Shown here: one piece after another, positions 35,041-44,201 of the stretch | Numbering within the stretch: the first letter of the stretch is position 1 | Layout: each line of letters opens with the position of its first letter | Assembly (NCBI RefSeq): GCF_003688595.1 | Contig: NZ_RCWT01000010.1 | Coordinates: forward strand, 124,001 to 188,000 | Length of the DNA stretch: 64,000 nt | Source of the DNA: Sphingomonas sp. PP-F2F-G114-C0414 | Lineage (GTDB): Bacteria; Pseudomonadota; Alphaproteobacteria; Sphingomonadales; Sphingomonadaceae | Direction of reading: 5' to 3' | Position numbers and translations under genes: made by a program | The notes under the pieces: model-generated | The model's input: only the letters and a program-made list of their open reading frames with translations | What the model was told of the DNA's origin: nothing | Databases searched by the model: none

Positions 35041-35748
35041 TCAGAGTTCGATGATCCCACGCTTGGCCGCGATCGTAACCGCGTGCGTGCGGTCCGAGGC
35101 ACCGAGTTTCGCGAAGATCAGCTTCATATGGCCCTTCACGGTTTCCTCCGTGACGGCCAGCCTTACCGCGATCTGCTTGTTGGAATTGCCCGACGCGGCG
35201 AGCGACAACACGCCGATCTCGCGCTCGGTCAGTGCGTCCTCGATCACGTGGAAGGCGATGCTCGACGCCACTTGTGCGTTTAGATGTTTGCCGCCGGCAT
35301 GGACCGAGCGGATCGTATCGAGCAGTTCCTTGCGGAGCGTGCTCTTGAGTAGATAACCGGCAGCCCCGGCGCGCAGCGCCCGCAACGCCTGCGCATCGCC
35401 GGAGTAGGTCGTCAGCACGATGATACGCGCCTGCGGCCAGTGGCTGCGCATCGCAGCGATCGTGTCGACGCCGCCGATTCCCGGCATCTGCAGGTCCATC
35501 AGGACGATGTCGGGCAGATGCGTCGGATACAGCGCGAGCGCCTGTTCGCCGGACTCGGCCTCCGCGACGAGCGCGAGATCCGGTTGCGTTTCGATCACGG
35601 CTCTTACCCCCTCGCGAAGGAAAGGATGATCGTCGACGATCATGATGCGGATCTGTGGCGATGACGACACGGCGAACTCACGAGGTTGGGAACTGTGAAG
35701 CGGAAACCCTGCGCCGTGTCCGATGGACGTGGCAAGCCGCCGAGTCAT
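35041..35748 (-). CDS. LuxR/NarL-family response regulator
   Basis: A 235-residue response regulator. The receiver has the acidic pair in MIVDDHPF, the phospho-acceptor Asp85 in VLMDLQMPG, the switch Thr in VLTTYS and Lys in YLLKSTLRKELL. The LuxR helix-turn-helix is LTEREIGVLSLAASGNSNKQ with VTEETVKGHMKLIFAKLGA. ATG at 35748 overlaps the upstream stop as TGATG, so I prefer it; a GTG at 35670 would remove a 26-residue lead. It is the probable partner of the propeller kinase transcribed divergently. Confidence 0.9.
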   Translation of the reverse strand: MTRRLATSIGHGAGFPLHSSQPREFAVSSSPQIRIMIVDDHPFLREGVRAVIETQPDLALVAEAESGEQALALYPTHLPDIVLMDLQMPGIGGVDTIAAMRSHWPQARIIVLTTYSGDAQALRALRAGAAGYLLKSTLRKELLDTIRSVHAGGKHLNAQVASSIAFHVIEDALTEREIGVLSLAASGNSNKQIAVRLAVTEETVKGHMKLIFAKLGASDRTHAVTIAAKRGIIEL

Positions 35749-36362
35749 CAGCACACGGCCAACCGGTCGAAGGAGTCGCGGAAGACCTCCGCCACCGCTT
35801 CGAACCGTGCCGCTCCGACACAGAACAGCCAACGCGACAATGTCCCAGGTCGAGCCGCGTGTCGATCGTCGGGGAGCGCATCGAACAGCCCCGCCAGCAT
35901 CGCCTCCGGTGTTCCAGCAAGACCGTCGGGGTGGAGGCCGCTGTCGAGGAGGCTTGGCGCGAAGGCAGCGGACTCGGCGTCGAGGCGGATCGTTTCGCGC
36001 GCTGCCGTCGCGACCGCCTGACGCATCACGGCTGGCGTCCAAGCCGCCGGGTTGCCGAGACCGATCGCGAGGACGGTGGCCGCATGGATCGGTCGCGCCG
36101 GCGCGGACAGAGTCAGGACCTCGCCTCGCTCGGCACGGAATATACCGTCGGCGCGCAGACGCGTGATCGCGCCGCCAAGTGCCGCGTCGAGGTTGCCCAA
36201 GCCACCGCCGGGCTTGTTCCGTCCGATCTCGTAAGAGAATACGCCGGCGATCGCCACCGCCACCTCCGCACTCACCGCATCGCGCGGCGCGACATCGATG
36301 CGAACGCGCCGCAATGTCCCGATCGTCACCGCATCGTCCGCACGGCCATCCATCGGCGGCAT
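35748..36362 (-). CDS. stand-alone M17 aminopeptidase N-terminal-like domain protein
   Basis: A 204-residue protein matching only the macro-domain-like N-terminal half of M17 leucyl aminopeptidases: GGGLGNLDAALGGAITRL, FRAERGEVLTLSAPARP, VLAIGLGNPAAWTPAV and AVATAARETIRL. The metal-binding catalytic half is absent, so peptidase activity is not expected. ATG at 36362 has AGGAG six bases upstream. Its stop overlaps the response-regulator start (TGATG), making it the first gene of that operon. In such two-component loci it may bind a nucleotide-like or protein ligand (inference). Confidence 0.75.
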   Translation of the reverse strand: MPPMDGRADDAVTIGTLRRVRIDVAPRDAVSAEVAVAIAGVFSYEIGRNKPGGGLGNLDAALGGAITRLRADGIFRAERGEVLTLSAPARPIHAATVLAIGLGNPAAWTPAVMRQAVATAARETIRLDAESAAFAPSLLDSGLHPDGLAGTPEAMLAGLFDALPDDRHAARPGTLSRWLFCVGAARFEAVAEVFRDSFDRLAVC

Positions 36363-36600
36363 CCTGTTCTCCTGTTGGTCCGATCCGGGACCTCTCCCAT
36401 CGCATAGCATCGTGATACGCAAGGATCGTGGACCGGGCTGATAGAATTTGGATAATCATGACGTTCGCCGGCGCAATATTCGACATTGACGTTGGTGTAT
36501 TGTGCAAAATCTTGCATTAGGTTGTTTCGTAAACGTAACGTAGATTATCGTCGCTGGGTTGGACATTGTCATATTATCTGCACGATCTCGGTATCTGCGC

Positions 36601-39588
36601 ATGACAGGGCCCTGGGCATTCACCCGCCTTATCGTGGGGGTCGCCGGCCTTTTGACGCTGACGACTGGCGCATTGGCACTCGATCCCACGCGGACGATCG
36701 CCCAACTGCGCCATTCCCGCTGGACACTGGGCGACGGTGCACCCGGCAACATCCGCGCGATCGCTCAAGGCCGGGACGGCTATCTCTGGCTCGGCACCGC
36801 AACCGGCCTCTACCGGTTCGACGGACTCGTTTTCGAGCGGATCGTTCCCGTCGACGAGGATCCCTATCGCTCGCCGCAGATCACCGCGTTGCTGGCTGCC
36901 CGCAACGGAGACATCTGGGTCGGCTATAACTTTGGCGGTGTCGCGGTGTTCCGCGGCGGTATCCTCAAAGTCGCCAACCCGTCGCCCCCCATCGGCGGCG
37001 TCAACCGGATCGTCGAGGGGCGCGACGGCGCGATCTGGTTCGCGGTGGAATCGAAGGGCAGGCTGGTCCTCAGCCGATTGTCGCATGGGCGCTGGTCCCG
37101 GTTCGGGGCTCGGCAGGGCGTACCGAACACCGCGATCGGCGATATCCTGAGTACGTCCGGGGGCATCTATGTGTCCGCGCGTCCCCGGATGTTGCTTCTC
37201 AAACCCGGCGGCACGCGGTTCATCGACGCCGGGATCCCGAGCGACACCTACACCGCGCTTGCCGAAAGTCCGGGCGGTCGCCTTTGGCAATGGAATGGCG
37301 ACCGGATCCGGCCGGTGACGGGCGAGGGCAGCGCGTTTCGATCGGGACCTGTCACGACGCCGTTCGTCTTCCCCAAGCCGGTGTTCGACCGTGATGGCAA
37401 TCTCTGGCTGCTGGGGCAGGACACCGGGCTGGGACGGCTGCCGGCCGGATCGCTCGATCGTCCCGAAAACCGCGATCCGATCCAGATGTTCATCGAGAAG
37501 CAGGGGCTGACGGCATCGCTGACGCTGTCGATGCTGGAGGACCGCGAGGGCAATATCTGGGTTGGTACCGAGTCCGGGCTCGACCGCTTCTCGCCGAGCA
37601 ATATCGTCCAGCCGGAGACGACCGAGGCCCTCGTATCGGGATTCGTCGGACCGACCGGCGGCGGGCCTGTGTTCGTCGCGGGGCTGTCCGGCGTGTACCG
37701 AATCGCCCGGGACGGCAAACCCGTGCTGATCTTCCGGGTGGCGGATATCGGCGTGCTGTGCGGGGACAGTCGCCGCGTGCTGGTCGTCAGCATGCGCGGC
37801 AAATGGCTGCTCGACATCGATCGACCGGGTAACCTCGGCAAGGCCACGCCCATTCGCGGTCCGATATCGATGACCTGCGCGCTGGATACCAACGGCCAGT
37901 TCTGGACGGGCGCGGACCGGGTCTACCGTGTCGTCGGCGACAGTCTCCAGTCGGTCGGCGGCGCGGCGGGCACGGCTGGCTCCTCCGTACCCCGTATCCG
38001 CAGCGATGGCGCAGGCGGAGTCGTGTTCGCACGTGTCTTCAAGGGGTTTGCGCGGCTCAAGGACGGCACCGAGACCCGGCTGTGGCGCCGCGAGGATCAC
38101 GTCGTCGGCTCCACCCGGACGATGGTGCCGAGCCGCCACGGCCTGCTGATTGTCGGCGACCAGGGACTGGCCCGCTATGACGGTCGCCGACTGGCATCGC
38201 TGACCGATCGTTCATACCCGTTCCTCGTCGGGCTGACCGGCCTGATCCAGACCGCGGACGGATCGACGTGGGTGATCGGCACGACGGGGATCGTCCGGAT
38301 GGCGACCGTTGCGCTGGATGCGGCGTTCGCTCACCCCGGCACGCCGCTCCCCTTCGAACGCTTCGGGTATCAGGAGGATTTCCGCGCGCGCTCGAACATG
38401 GTCGACGCGAACGATATCGCCGAGGACGCAGCGGGGCGATTGTGGTTCGCGACCAACAAGGGGCTGGCGATGATCGACCCACGCCACGTGTCGCGCAACC
38501 GTTTGCCGCCGACCGTGCAGATCCGTTCGCTCGATTCCGGTGGCGCCGAGCAGACGCCTGGAACGCGGGCGGTCGTGTTTCCCGCCGGCACCAATCATGT
38601 CAGGATCCGTTACACCGCGCTGAGCCTGACCAACGCGACCGCGAACCGCTTCCGGTACCGGATCGAGGGGATCGATCGCGACTGGGTCGACGCCGGTGAA
38701 GCCCGTGAAGCGCTGTATACCAATCTCGGCCCCGGCACATATCGCTTCCGGGTGATCGCCGCCAACAACGACGGCGTCTGGAACCGCGACGGCGCGGTGC
38801 TCGCGTTCACGATCGCGCCGCGTTTCTACCAGACCTACGCGTTCGTTGCGCTCTGCTTCGCCGCCATCCTGATACTGGGGTGGCTGCTGTATCGGCGGCG
38901 GGTCCGCGCGATCGCCGACCGCACGCGTCGCCGGTTCGAGGTCCAGTTGGCGGAGCGCGAGCGCATTGCCCGCGAGCTTCACGACACGCTGCTGCAGGGG
39001 TTTCAAGGGCTGATGCTGCGCTTCCAGTCGGTGGTCGAACTGCTGCCGCGTGGCGACCGTGCGCGGACCAGCCTCGAGGGCGTGCTGGAGCGGGCCGACG
39101 ACGTGTTGCTCGACGGCCGGGACCGGGTCCGGTTCCTGCGCGATAATATGGAACCGGTGGTGCTGCCTGCATTGCTGACCGCGATCACCGAGGACATCGT
39201 GGCGCCCCCGCTGACCTGGGACCTGGACGTCGAGGGCGTCCAGCGACCGGTCTGTGCACCGGTCGCCGACGAGATCGCGCAGATCGTCGGCGAAGCGCTC
39301 GCCAACGCGGTGCGTCATGCCGGGGCGGATCGCATCGGCGTCGCCATCCGATCGGGTTCCGACAAGCTCGTCATCACCGTAACGGACGACGGTCGCGGCC
39401 TTCCGTCGGATGTCCGCGAAAGAGGGCATAGACCCGGCCATTACGGCCTGATCGGCATGCGCGAACGTGCCGTCGCAATGGGTGGAACGCTTACAATCCG
39501 GCCCGACCCCAAGTCCGACGCCAAGTCCGACGCCAAGTCCGGTACCGAGATCAGCGTAACGATCCCGGCGCGGATCGCCTATCGATGA
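36601..39588 (+). CDS. hybrid-free sensor histidine kinase with periplasmic two-component beta-propeller (Reg_prop) and Y_Y_Y domains
   Basis: This kinase of about 995 residues has a signal sequence (residues 1-27), then repeated propeller blades with the W-L-G-T-A/E-x-G-L-x-R-F pattern (YLWLGTATGLYRFDG, IWVGTESGLDRFSP, LWFATNKGLAMID). A Y_Y_Y domain (about 650-735, LGPGTYRFRVIAANNDG), a membrane helix (about 745-765) and a HisKA_3 domain follow, with His794 in ARELHDTLLQGFQ. The HATPase_c domain contains GEALANAVRHAGA, DDGRGLP and GLIGMRERAVAMGG. It senses an extracytoplasmic ligand and probably phosphorylates the divergent LuxR-type regulator. ATG 36601 is preferred over an upstream TTG at 36559. 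Confidence 0.92.
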   Translation: MTGPWAFTRLIVGVAGLLTLTTGALALDPTRTIAQLRHSRWTLGDGAPGNIRAIAQGRDGYLWLGTATGLYRFDGLVFERIVPVDEDPYRSPQITALLAARNGDIWVGYNFGGVAVFRGGILKVANPSPPIGGVNRIVEGRDGAIWFAVESKGRLVLSRLSHGRWSRFGARQGVPNTAIGDILSTSGGIYVSARPRMLLLKPGGTRFIDAGIPSDTYTALAESPGGRLWQWNGDRIRPVTGEGSAFRSGPVTTPFVFPKPVFDRDGNLWLLGQDTGLGRLPAGSLDRPENRDPIQMFIEKQGLTASLTLSMLEDREGNIWVGTESGLDRFSPSNIVQPETTEALVSGFVGPTGGGPVFVAGLSGVYRIARDGKPVLIFRVADIGVLCGDSRRVLVVSMRGKWLLDIDRPGNLGKATPIRGPISMTCALDTNGQFWTGADRVYRVVGDSLQSVGGAAGTAGSSVPRIRSDGAGGVVFARVFKGFARLKDGTETRLWRREDHVVGSTRTMVPSRHGLLIVGDQGLARYDGRRLASLTDRSYPFLVGLTGLIQTADGSTWVIGTTGIVRMATVALDAAFAHPGTPLPFERFGYQEDFRARSNMVDANDIAEDAAGRLWFATNKGLAMIDPRHVSRNRLPPTVQIRSLDSGGAEQTPGTRAVVFPAGTNHVRIRYTALSLTNATANRFRYRIEGIDRDWVDAGEAREALYTNLGPGTYRFRVIAANNDGVWNRDGAVLAFTIAPRFYQTYAFVALCFAAILILGWLLYRRRVRAIADRTRRRFEVQLAERERIARELHDTLLQGFQGLMLRFQSVVELLPRGDRARTSLEGVLERADDVLLDGRDRVRFLRDNMEPVVLPALLTAITEDIVAPPLTWDLDVEGVQRPVCAPVADEIAQIVGEALANAVRHAGADRIGVAIRSGSDKLVITVTDDGRGLPSDVRERGHRPGHYGLIGMRERAVAMGGTLTIRPDPKSDAKSDAKSGTEISVTIPARIAYR
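39511..39540 (+). repeat. 12-bp tandem repeat in the kinase C-terminus
   Basis: AAGTCCGACGCC occurs at 39511-39522 and 39523-39534, followed by a half copy AAGTCC to 39540, encoding K-S-D-A twice and K-S. It lies between the last ATPase motif and the terminal beta strand and may vary in copy number between strains. Confidence 0.8.
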
Positions 39589-39618
39589 GCGGGAAGGCGA
39601 CGATCGTCACCCTCCCGC
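39589..39618. terminator. hairpin between convergent kinase and hydrolase genes
   Basis: Immediately after the kinase stop, GCGGGAAGG (39589-39597) can pair with CCCTCCCGC (39610-39618) with one mismatch, around an inner GACGATCGTC palindrome. The stem serves both strands. No clear T-tract follows, so it is a candidate only. Confidence 0.4.
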
Positions 39619-39633
39619 CGATCACGTCGTAGC

Positions 39634-40608
39634 TCAGCCCTTCACGAACGCGAGCAGATCCGGGTTGATGACGTCGGCATGCGTCGTCAGCATCCCATGC
39701 GGAAAGCCCTTGTAGATCTTGAGTGTCGCGTTCTTGAGCAGTTTGGCCTGAAGCACGGCGGCATTGGCGAACGGCACGATCTGGTCGTCGTCGCCCTGCA
39801 GCACGAGCGTCGGGACGGTGATCGCCTTCAGATCCGCGGTCTGGTCAGTTTCGGAGAACGCCTTGATCCCCTCGTAATGCGCGAGCGCGCCGCCCATCAT
39901 GCTCTGGCGCCACCAATTGTCGACCACCCCCTGCGACAGCTTTTCGGTCGGTCGGTTGAAGCCGTAGAACGGCCCCGACGCGAGATCGATGTAGAATTGC
40001 GCGCGGTTGTCGGCGAGCGCCTTGCGCAGGCCGTCGAACACCGACATCGGCAGGCCGCCGGGATTGCTCGCGGTCTTGAGCATCATTGGCGGCACCGAGC
40101 TGACCAACACGACCTTGGCGACGCGGCCCTGCGGCTGGCCGAACTTCGCGACATAGCGCGCGACTTCGCCGCCGCCGGTCGAGTGACCGATATGCACCGT
40201 GCGCTTCAGGTCGAGATGCTCGACCACCGCGGAGGCATCGGCGGCGTAATGATCCATGTCATTGCCGGTATCGACCTGCGACGACCGGCCGTGTCCACGG
40301 CGATCATGCGCGACGACGCGGTAGCCCTCGGCAAGAAAGAACAGCATCTGCGTGTCCCAGTCATCCGACGATAGCGGCCAGCCGTGATGGAACACGATCG
40401 GCTGCGCATCCTTCGGACCCCAGTCTTTGTAGAAGATGTCGGTGCCGTCCTTGGTCTTGATGAATCCGCTGCTCATTCTCGGAACTCCGTTCGGTTGAAG
40501 GGGAAGGGGAGAGGCAAAGGTCATCGTCGGCAGAAGGGTCGCCGCGACCGCGGATGCGGAGGCGATGACGACCGAGCGTCTCGACAACTCGCGAAGGGTT
40601 TCCGGCAT
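39634..40608 (-). CDS. Tat-exported alpha/beta hydrolase, non-heme haloperoxidase/arylesterase type
   Basis: A 324-residue protein with a twin-arginine-like leader ([21 protein letters not shown]) followed by a complete alpha/beta hydrolase. [11 protein letters not shown] carries the oxyanion loop, G-H-S-T-G-G the nucleophile Ser, [11 protein letters not shown] the Asp, and FPHGMLTTH the His. The [17 protein letters not shown] start and these motifs are typical of cofactor-free chloroperoxidases/arylesterases. ATG at 40608 has GAGG eight bases upstream; ATGs at 40614 and 40632 are alternatives. It lies 47 bases after another secreted hydrolase. Confidence 0.9.
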   Translation of the reverse strand: MPETLRELSRRSVVIASASAVAATLLPTMTFASPLPLQPNGVPRMSSGFIKTKDGTDIFYKDWGPKDAQPIVFHHGWPLSSDDWDTQMLFFLAEGYRVVAHDRRGHGRSSQVDTGNDMDHYAADASAVVEHLDLKRTVHIGHSTGGGEVARYVAKFGQPQGRVAKVVLVSSVPPMMLKTASNPGGLPMSVFDGLRKALADNRAQFYIDLASGPFYGFNRPTEKLSQGVVDNWWRQSMMGGALAHYEGIKAFSETDQTADLKAITVPTLVLQGDDDQIVPFANAAVLQAKLLKNATLKIYKGFPHGMLTTHADVINPDLLAFVKG

Positions 40609-40655
40609 GGGCATGTCCTCTGGTCGCGGCATAACGATGCCGCCGGTTCGCGAGC

Positions 40656-41441
40656 TTATGGCGCGGTCGCTGCGGCTTCGATCAGCGCGGCGACGGCCTT
40701 CGGGTTGGACGTCATCACGAGGTGCGACGCGCCTGGAACCACGACCGACTTCTTTGCGGCCGCGCGCTTTGCCATGAAGGCATGCGCGGCGGGCGGAATG
40801 TTCAGGTCGGCGCTGCCGTAGATGAACCAGGACGGGATCGTCTTCCACGATGCCGTGAGCGCGCGCTCGTTGAGTGCAGCCTCGGCGACCGGGCGCTGCG
40901 TCGCCGCCATCAGCGCGGCCGACGCTGCCGGAACATCCGCGGCGAACTGTTTCGCGAACTTGTCCTGCTCGATGTACAGATCCTTGGTGCCATCGGGCAG
41001 CACGACGGGCGGCGAGAGCGCCGCGCCGAGCGTGGCGCCGGGGAACTTGCCGGTCAGTGCGAAGGCGCTCTCGCCGATGTCTGCTGCGAAGGCGGCGACA
41101 TATACGAGTGCCTTGACGTTCGACGCATGCGCAGCCGCTTCGCCGATGACCGGTCCGCCATACGAGTGGCCAACGAGTACGACTGGGCTCTTCACAGCAT
41201 TGACGACGCCCGCAACCGACGCCGCGTCGCTCGCTACACCGCGCAACGGATTCGACGCGGCGATGACGGTATAGCCGTCGCGTCGAAGCAGCGCGATGAC
41301 GCCGTTCCACGATCCGGACTCCGCGAACGCGCCGTGGACGAGGACGATGGTCGGGCGCTGGCCCGCTGGTTGCGCGTGTGCGCCGGCCAACGGCGCGAGC
41401 ATCGCGGTGGCGGCAGCCAAAACGGCGATCCAGTGTTTCAT
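40656..41441 (-). CDS. secreted alpha/beta hydrolase (EstC/HNL-like esterase)
   Basis: A 261-residue hydrolase with a signal peptide ending at [20 protein letters not shown], the nucleophile elbow [18 protein letters not shown] (Asp) and [11 protein letters not shown] (His) fit the EstC/pheophorbidase-like alpha/beta hydrolases, which cleave esters or act like hydroxynitrile lyases. It precedes the Tat-exported hydrolase on the same strand, so both may be made together. Substrate unknown. Confidence 0.9.
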   Translation of the reverse strand: MKHWIAVLAAATAMLAPLAGAHAQPAGQRPTIVLVHGAFAESGSWNGVIALLRRDGYTVIAASNPLRGVASDAASVAGVVNAVKSPVVLVGHSYGGPVIGEAAAHASNVKALVYVAAFAADIGESAFALTGKFPGATLGAALSPPVVLPDGTKDLYIEQDKFAKQFAADVPAASAALMAATQRPVAEAALNERALTASWKTIPSWFIYGSADLNIPPAAHAFMAKRAAAKKSVVVPGASHLVMTSNPKAVAALIEAAATAP

Positions 41442-41620
41442 AGCGTCTAGCTCCCGAGACAGGCTTCCACACCTGCCATGCCCGGCGGCCCCGCAAGGTT
41501 CTTGGCAAATTCTGACGTATTTTGCGCAGGGCCGACATATTGCGATCGCGGCACACCCGCGTCGCTGTGATCGTCCGCGACGACCTGATACCGCTTGCGG
41601 AGGTGGAACAGGGAGTGCCT

Positions 41621-42223
41621 ATGACCGAGCGTCGCATGGGACCGGAGCGGATCGCCGCGTTCACCGATGGCGTCATCGCTATCATCATCACGATCATGGT
41701 GCTCGAACTCAAGGTGCCCGAAAGCGGCGATTTACGCGCGCTCGCCGGAAGCGCGCCCATTCTGCTCGCCTACGCGCTGAGTTTCGTGAACGTCGGGCTG
41801 TACTGGAACAACCATCACCACATGTTCTCGGTCGTCGAACGGATCGATGGGCGTGTGTTGTGGGCCAATCTGTTCCTGCTGTTCTGGCTCAGTCTGGTGC
41901 CGTTCGTGATCCGCTGGCTCGACGAAACTCAGTTCGCAGCAGGGGCCACAGCCGCCTACGGGATCGTGCTCGGACTGGCGGCAATCGGATATTCGCTCAC
42001 CGAGCGCGCGATCATCGCCTGCAACGGCAAACAGTCGGCCGTTGCGCGAGCGATCGGCTCGGACTGGAAAGGCTGGGGTAGTATCGCGCTCTACGCCATA
42101 GCGGTGCCGCTAGCGTTCGCGAGCCGCTGGGCCGCGATCGCGCTATACTGTGCCGTCATCGGCTTGTGGCTTATCCCTGACCGCAGGATCATCCGAGCGT
42201 TCAACCTTCAGGGTCAGATATGA
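41621..42223 (+). CDS. TMEM175/DUF1211 family potassium-channel-like membrane protein
   Basis: A 200-residue membrane protein with six expected helices. The N-terminal [12 protein letters not shown] motif is the R-x-x-x-F-S/T-D-G signature of bacterial TMEM175 K+ channels. The NNHHHMF and [16 protein letters not shown] segments also match. ATG at 41621 has GGGAG five bases upstream. It is convergent with TetR and divergent from the hydrolases, so it appears to be a single gene. Confidence 0.88.
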   Translation: MTERRMGPERIAAFTDGVIAIIITIMVLELKVPESGDLRALAGSAPILLAYALSFVNVGLYWNNHHHMFSVVERIDGRVLWANLFLLFWLSLVPFVIRWLDETQFAAGATAAYGIVLGLAAIGYSLTERAIIACNGKQSAVARAIGSDWKGWGSIALYAIAVPLAFASRWAAIALYCAVIGLWLIPDRRIIRAFNLQGQI

Positions 42224-42262
42224 CTTCTGCGGCCAACGAAATCCATTGTACAGGCCGTCGTG

Positions 42263-42859
42263 TCAATCCCGCCAAGCTGCCATCGCGTGCTTGATCCCGG
42301 CCCGGATCGCGCTCGCTGGCACCTCATCTCGAGCTTGGATCGAAATGCCCAGCAATAGACCATCGTACAGTGCGACCAACCCTGCGACATCCGTGGCTGG
42401 GCCGAGATCACCCGCGCCCACGCCGGCACTGATGCACCGGTGCAGCGCGTTTCGCGTCACGTCGCGTTCGGATCGGGTCAGCGCCCGGATTTGTGCGCTC
42501 AGCTCTGACGAGATCGTTGCCGACAGCGTGACCATGCAGCCCTGCGGATGCGCGAGATCGGTCTGCACCGCGACCGAGCCCAACAAAGCCTGTTCGAGCC
42601 GCACGCGCGGCGGCAGTCGTTCGTCGTCGAGCGCGTCGACGATGCTGCCATGCCGGGCCAGATATCGTGCCAGCGTTTCACGATACAGCGCTTCCTTCGA
42701 GCCGAACGCCGCGTAGAAACTCGCCGACGAAATGTCGCCCATCGCATGGCGCAGCGTCAGCAGCGATGCGCCTTCATACCCGTGCTCCCAGAACAGGTGC
42801 ATCGCGCTGTCCAGCGCCGCATCCCGGTCGAAACCACGCGGTCTCCCGCTCCGTGCCAT
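42263..42859 (-). CDS. TetR-family transcriptional repressor
   Basis: A 198-residue TetR regulator. The DNA-binding part is ALDSAMHLFWEHGYEGASLL followed by ISSASFYAAFGSKEALYRET. The C-terminal ligand domain has ALLGSVAVQTDLAHPQGCM, typical of the AcrR/YxaF-like TetR_C group. ATG at 42859 is preceded by an AGGAGCGGAG-type ribosome site. It is divergent from the MFS/dehydrogenase operon with two operator-like sites between, so it likely represses both directions. Confidence 0.92.
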   Translation of the reverse strand: MARSGRPRGFDRDAALDSAMHLFWEHGYEGASLLTLRHAMGDISSASFYAAFGSKEALYRETLARYLARHGSIVDALDDERLPPRVRLEQALLGSVAVQTDLAHPQGCMVTLSATISSELSAQIRALTRSERDVTRNALHRCISAGVGAGDLGPATDVAGLVALYDGLLLGISIQARDEVPASAIRAGIKHAMAAWRD

Positions 42860-42880
42860 AAGTCTCCGCTCCTGACGTTG

Positions 42881-42896
42881 TGGATTAATCGATCCA
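42881..42896. promoter_or_regulatory. TetR operator-like site 1
   Basis: TGGATTAATCGATCCA at 42881-42896 is near-palindromic, with TGGAT and ATCCA arms. It lies 22 bases upstream of the TetR ATG and probably overlaps that gene's promoter. A second copy differing at three positions is at 42935. Confidence 0.65.
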
Positions 42897-42934
42897 TTAT
42901 TCGTTGACAAGCTGCGTTCGGTCGTCAACTGCAC

Positions 42935-42950
42935 TGGACCAGTCGATCCA
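42935..42950. promoter_or_regulatory. TetR operator-like site 2
   Basis: TGGACCAGTCGATCCA at 42935-42950 matches site 1 at 13 of 16 positions and is centred 54 bases from it, 15 bases before the MFS GTG start. A TTGACA at 42904-42909 lies between the sites as a possible -35 element for the MFS gene. Paired sites of this type suggest cooperative repression. Confidence 0.65.
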
Positions 42951-42964
42951 GAAGTGAGTATTGC

Positions 42965-44167
42965 GTGCGTCCAAACCCTATTCCGACCGACGTCGGCGCT
43001 AGCGACACGCTGCCGATCTCAGCCTTGCTGGCGCTGGCAATGACCGGCTTCACTGCGATCCTGACCGAGACGCTGCCCGCGGGCCTGTTGCCGCACATCG
43101 CCGCGGGGCTGGACGTATCGGAGTCACTCGCGGGGCAGACGGTGACGGTTTATGCAGTCGGATCGCTGCTCGCGGCGATCCCGCTGACGCTGTACACGCA
43201 AGGCTGGCGTCGCAAGCCGACGCTGCTGGTCGCGATTGTCGGGTTCCTGATCTTCAACTGCGTGACCGCGGTGTCGACCTCCTATGCGCTGACGCTGGTC
43301 GCGCGGTTCATGGGCGGGGTCGCGGCGGGGCTCGGCTGGGGGATCATCGCAGGCTATGCGCGGCGGATGGTCGTCGCGCCGTTGCGCGGCAGGGCGTTGG
43401 CGATCGCGATGGTCGGTACGCCGCTGGCGCTGTCGATCGGCGTTCCGCTGGGGGCAATGCTGGGCACCACGCTCGGCTGGCGCATGGCGTTCGGGCTGAT
43501 GTCGATCACGACTCTGATCCTGATCGGCTGGGTGCTGTGGCAGGTTCCGGATTTCCCCGGACAGCCGGCGGAACAGCGGCTGTCGATCGCGCGGGTGTTT
43601 CGCACGCCCGGCGTCCGCACCGTGCTCGTCACGCTGTTCGCGTGGATCACTGCGCACAACATCCTCTATACCTACATCGCGCCGGTCGCCGCGCTGTCGG
43701 GCGTGCAGGCCAGGCTCGACCTGCTGCTGTTGGGGTTCGGCGTTGCCGCGTTGGTCGGAATCTGGGTGACGGGCGTGTTGATCGATCGAGCGTTGCGGCC
43801 ACTCGTGCTCGTCAGCCTGACGGTATTCGCGGCGGTATCGCTCGCGTTCGGTTTGTTTGCGGCCAGCCCCGTTGTGACGATCGCGGCGACGATCCTATGG
43901 GGTTTGTCGTTCGGCGGCGCCGCGACGCAGCTCCAGACCGCGCTGGCCGATGCCGCGGGGGAGGGCGTCGATCTGGCGAACGCGATTCTGACGACGACGT
44001 GGAACGGCGCGATCGCCGCGGGCGGGATCATCGGCGGCGTGATGCTCGACCATCTCGGCGCCGGTTCGCTCGCATGGGCCGTGCTGGGGCCGACGCTGCT
44101 GGCGCTAGTGATCGCATCGCGCGCGCGTCGTCACGCCTTTAAGTCCGGTCCACGGGCATTCGATTGA
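42965..44167 (+). CDS. MFS transporter, DHA1-type exporter
   Basis: A 400-residue MFS protein with 12 expected helices, starting at GTG. TAILTETLPAGLLPHIAAGL is the typical helix-1 region of the sugar/drug efflux group, with ARFMGGVAAGLGWGIIAGYARRM (helices 4-5) and GVPLGAMLGTTLGWRMAF as the helix-5 antiporter-like motif. It is the first gene of a TetR-controlled pair with a dehydrogenase 34 bases downstream, so it probably exports the compound, or a derivative, sensed by TetR. Confidence 0.9.
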   Translation: MRPNPIPTDVGASDTLPISALLALAMTGFTAILTETLPAGLLPHIAAGLDVSESLAGQTVTVYAVGSLLAAIPLTLYTQGWRRKPTLLVAIVGFLIFNCVTAVSTSYALTLVARFMGGVAAGLGWGIIAGYARRMVVAPLRGRALAIAMVGTPLALSIGVPLGAMLGTTLGWRMAFGLMSITTLILIGWVLWQVPDFPGQPAEQRLSIARVFRTPGVRTVLVTLFAWITAHNILYTYIAPVAALSGVQARLDLLLLGFGVAALVGIWVTGVLIDRALRPLVLVSLTVFAAVSLAFGLFAASPVVTIAATILWGLSFGGAATQLQTALADAAGEGVDLANAILTTTWNGAIAAGGIIGGVMLDHLGAGSLAWAVLGPTLLALVIASRARRHAFKSGPRAFD

Positions 44168-44201
44168 TGCGCCGATCGTGCGCCTAACTCAGGAGATTTC
44201 G

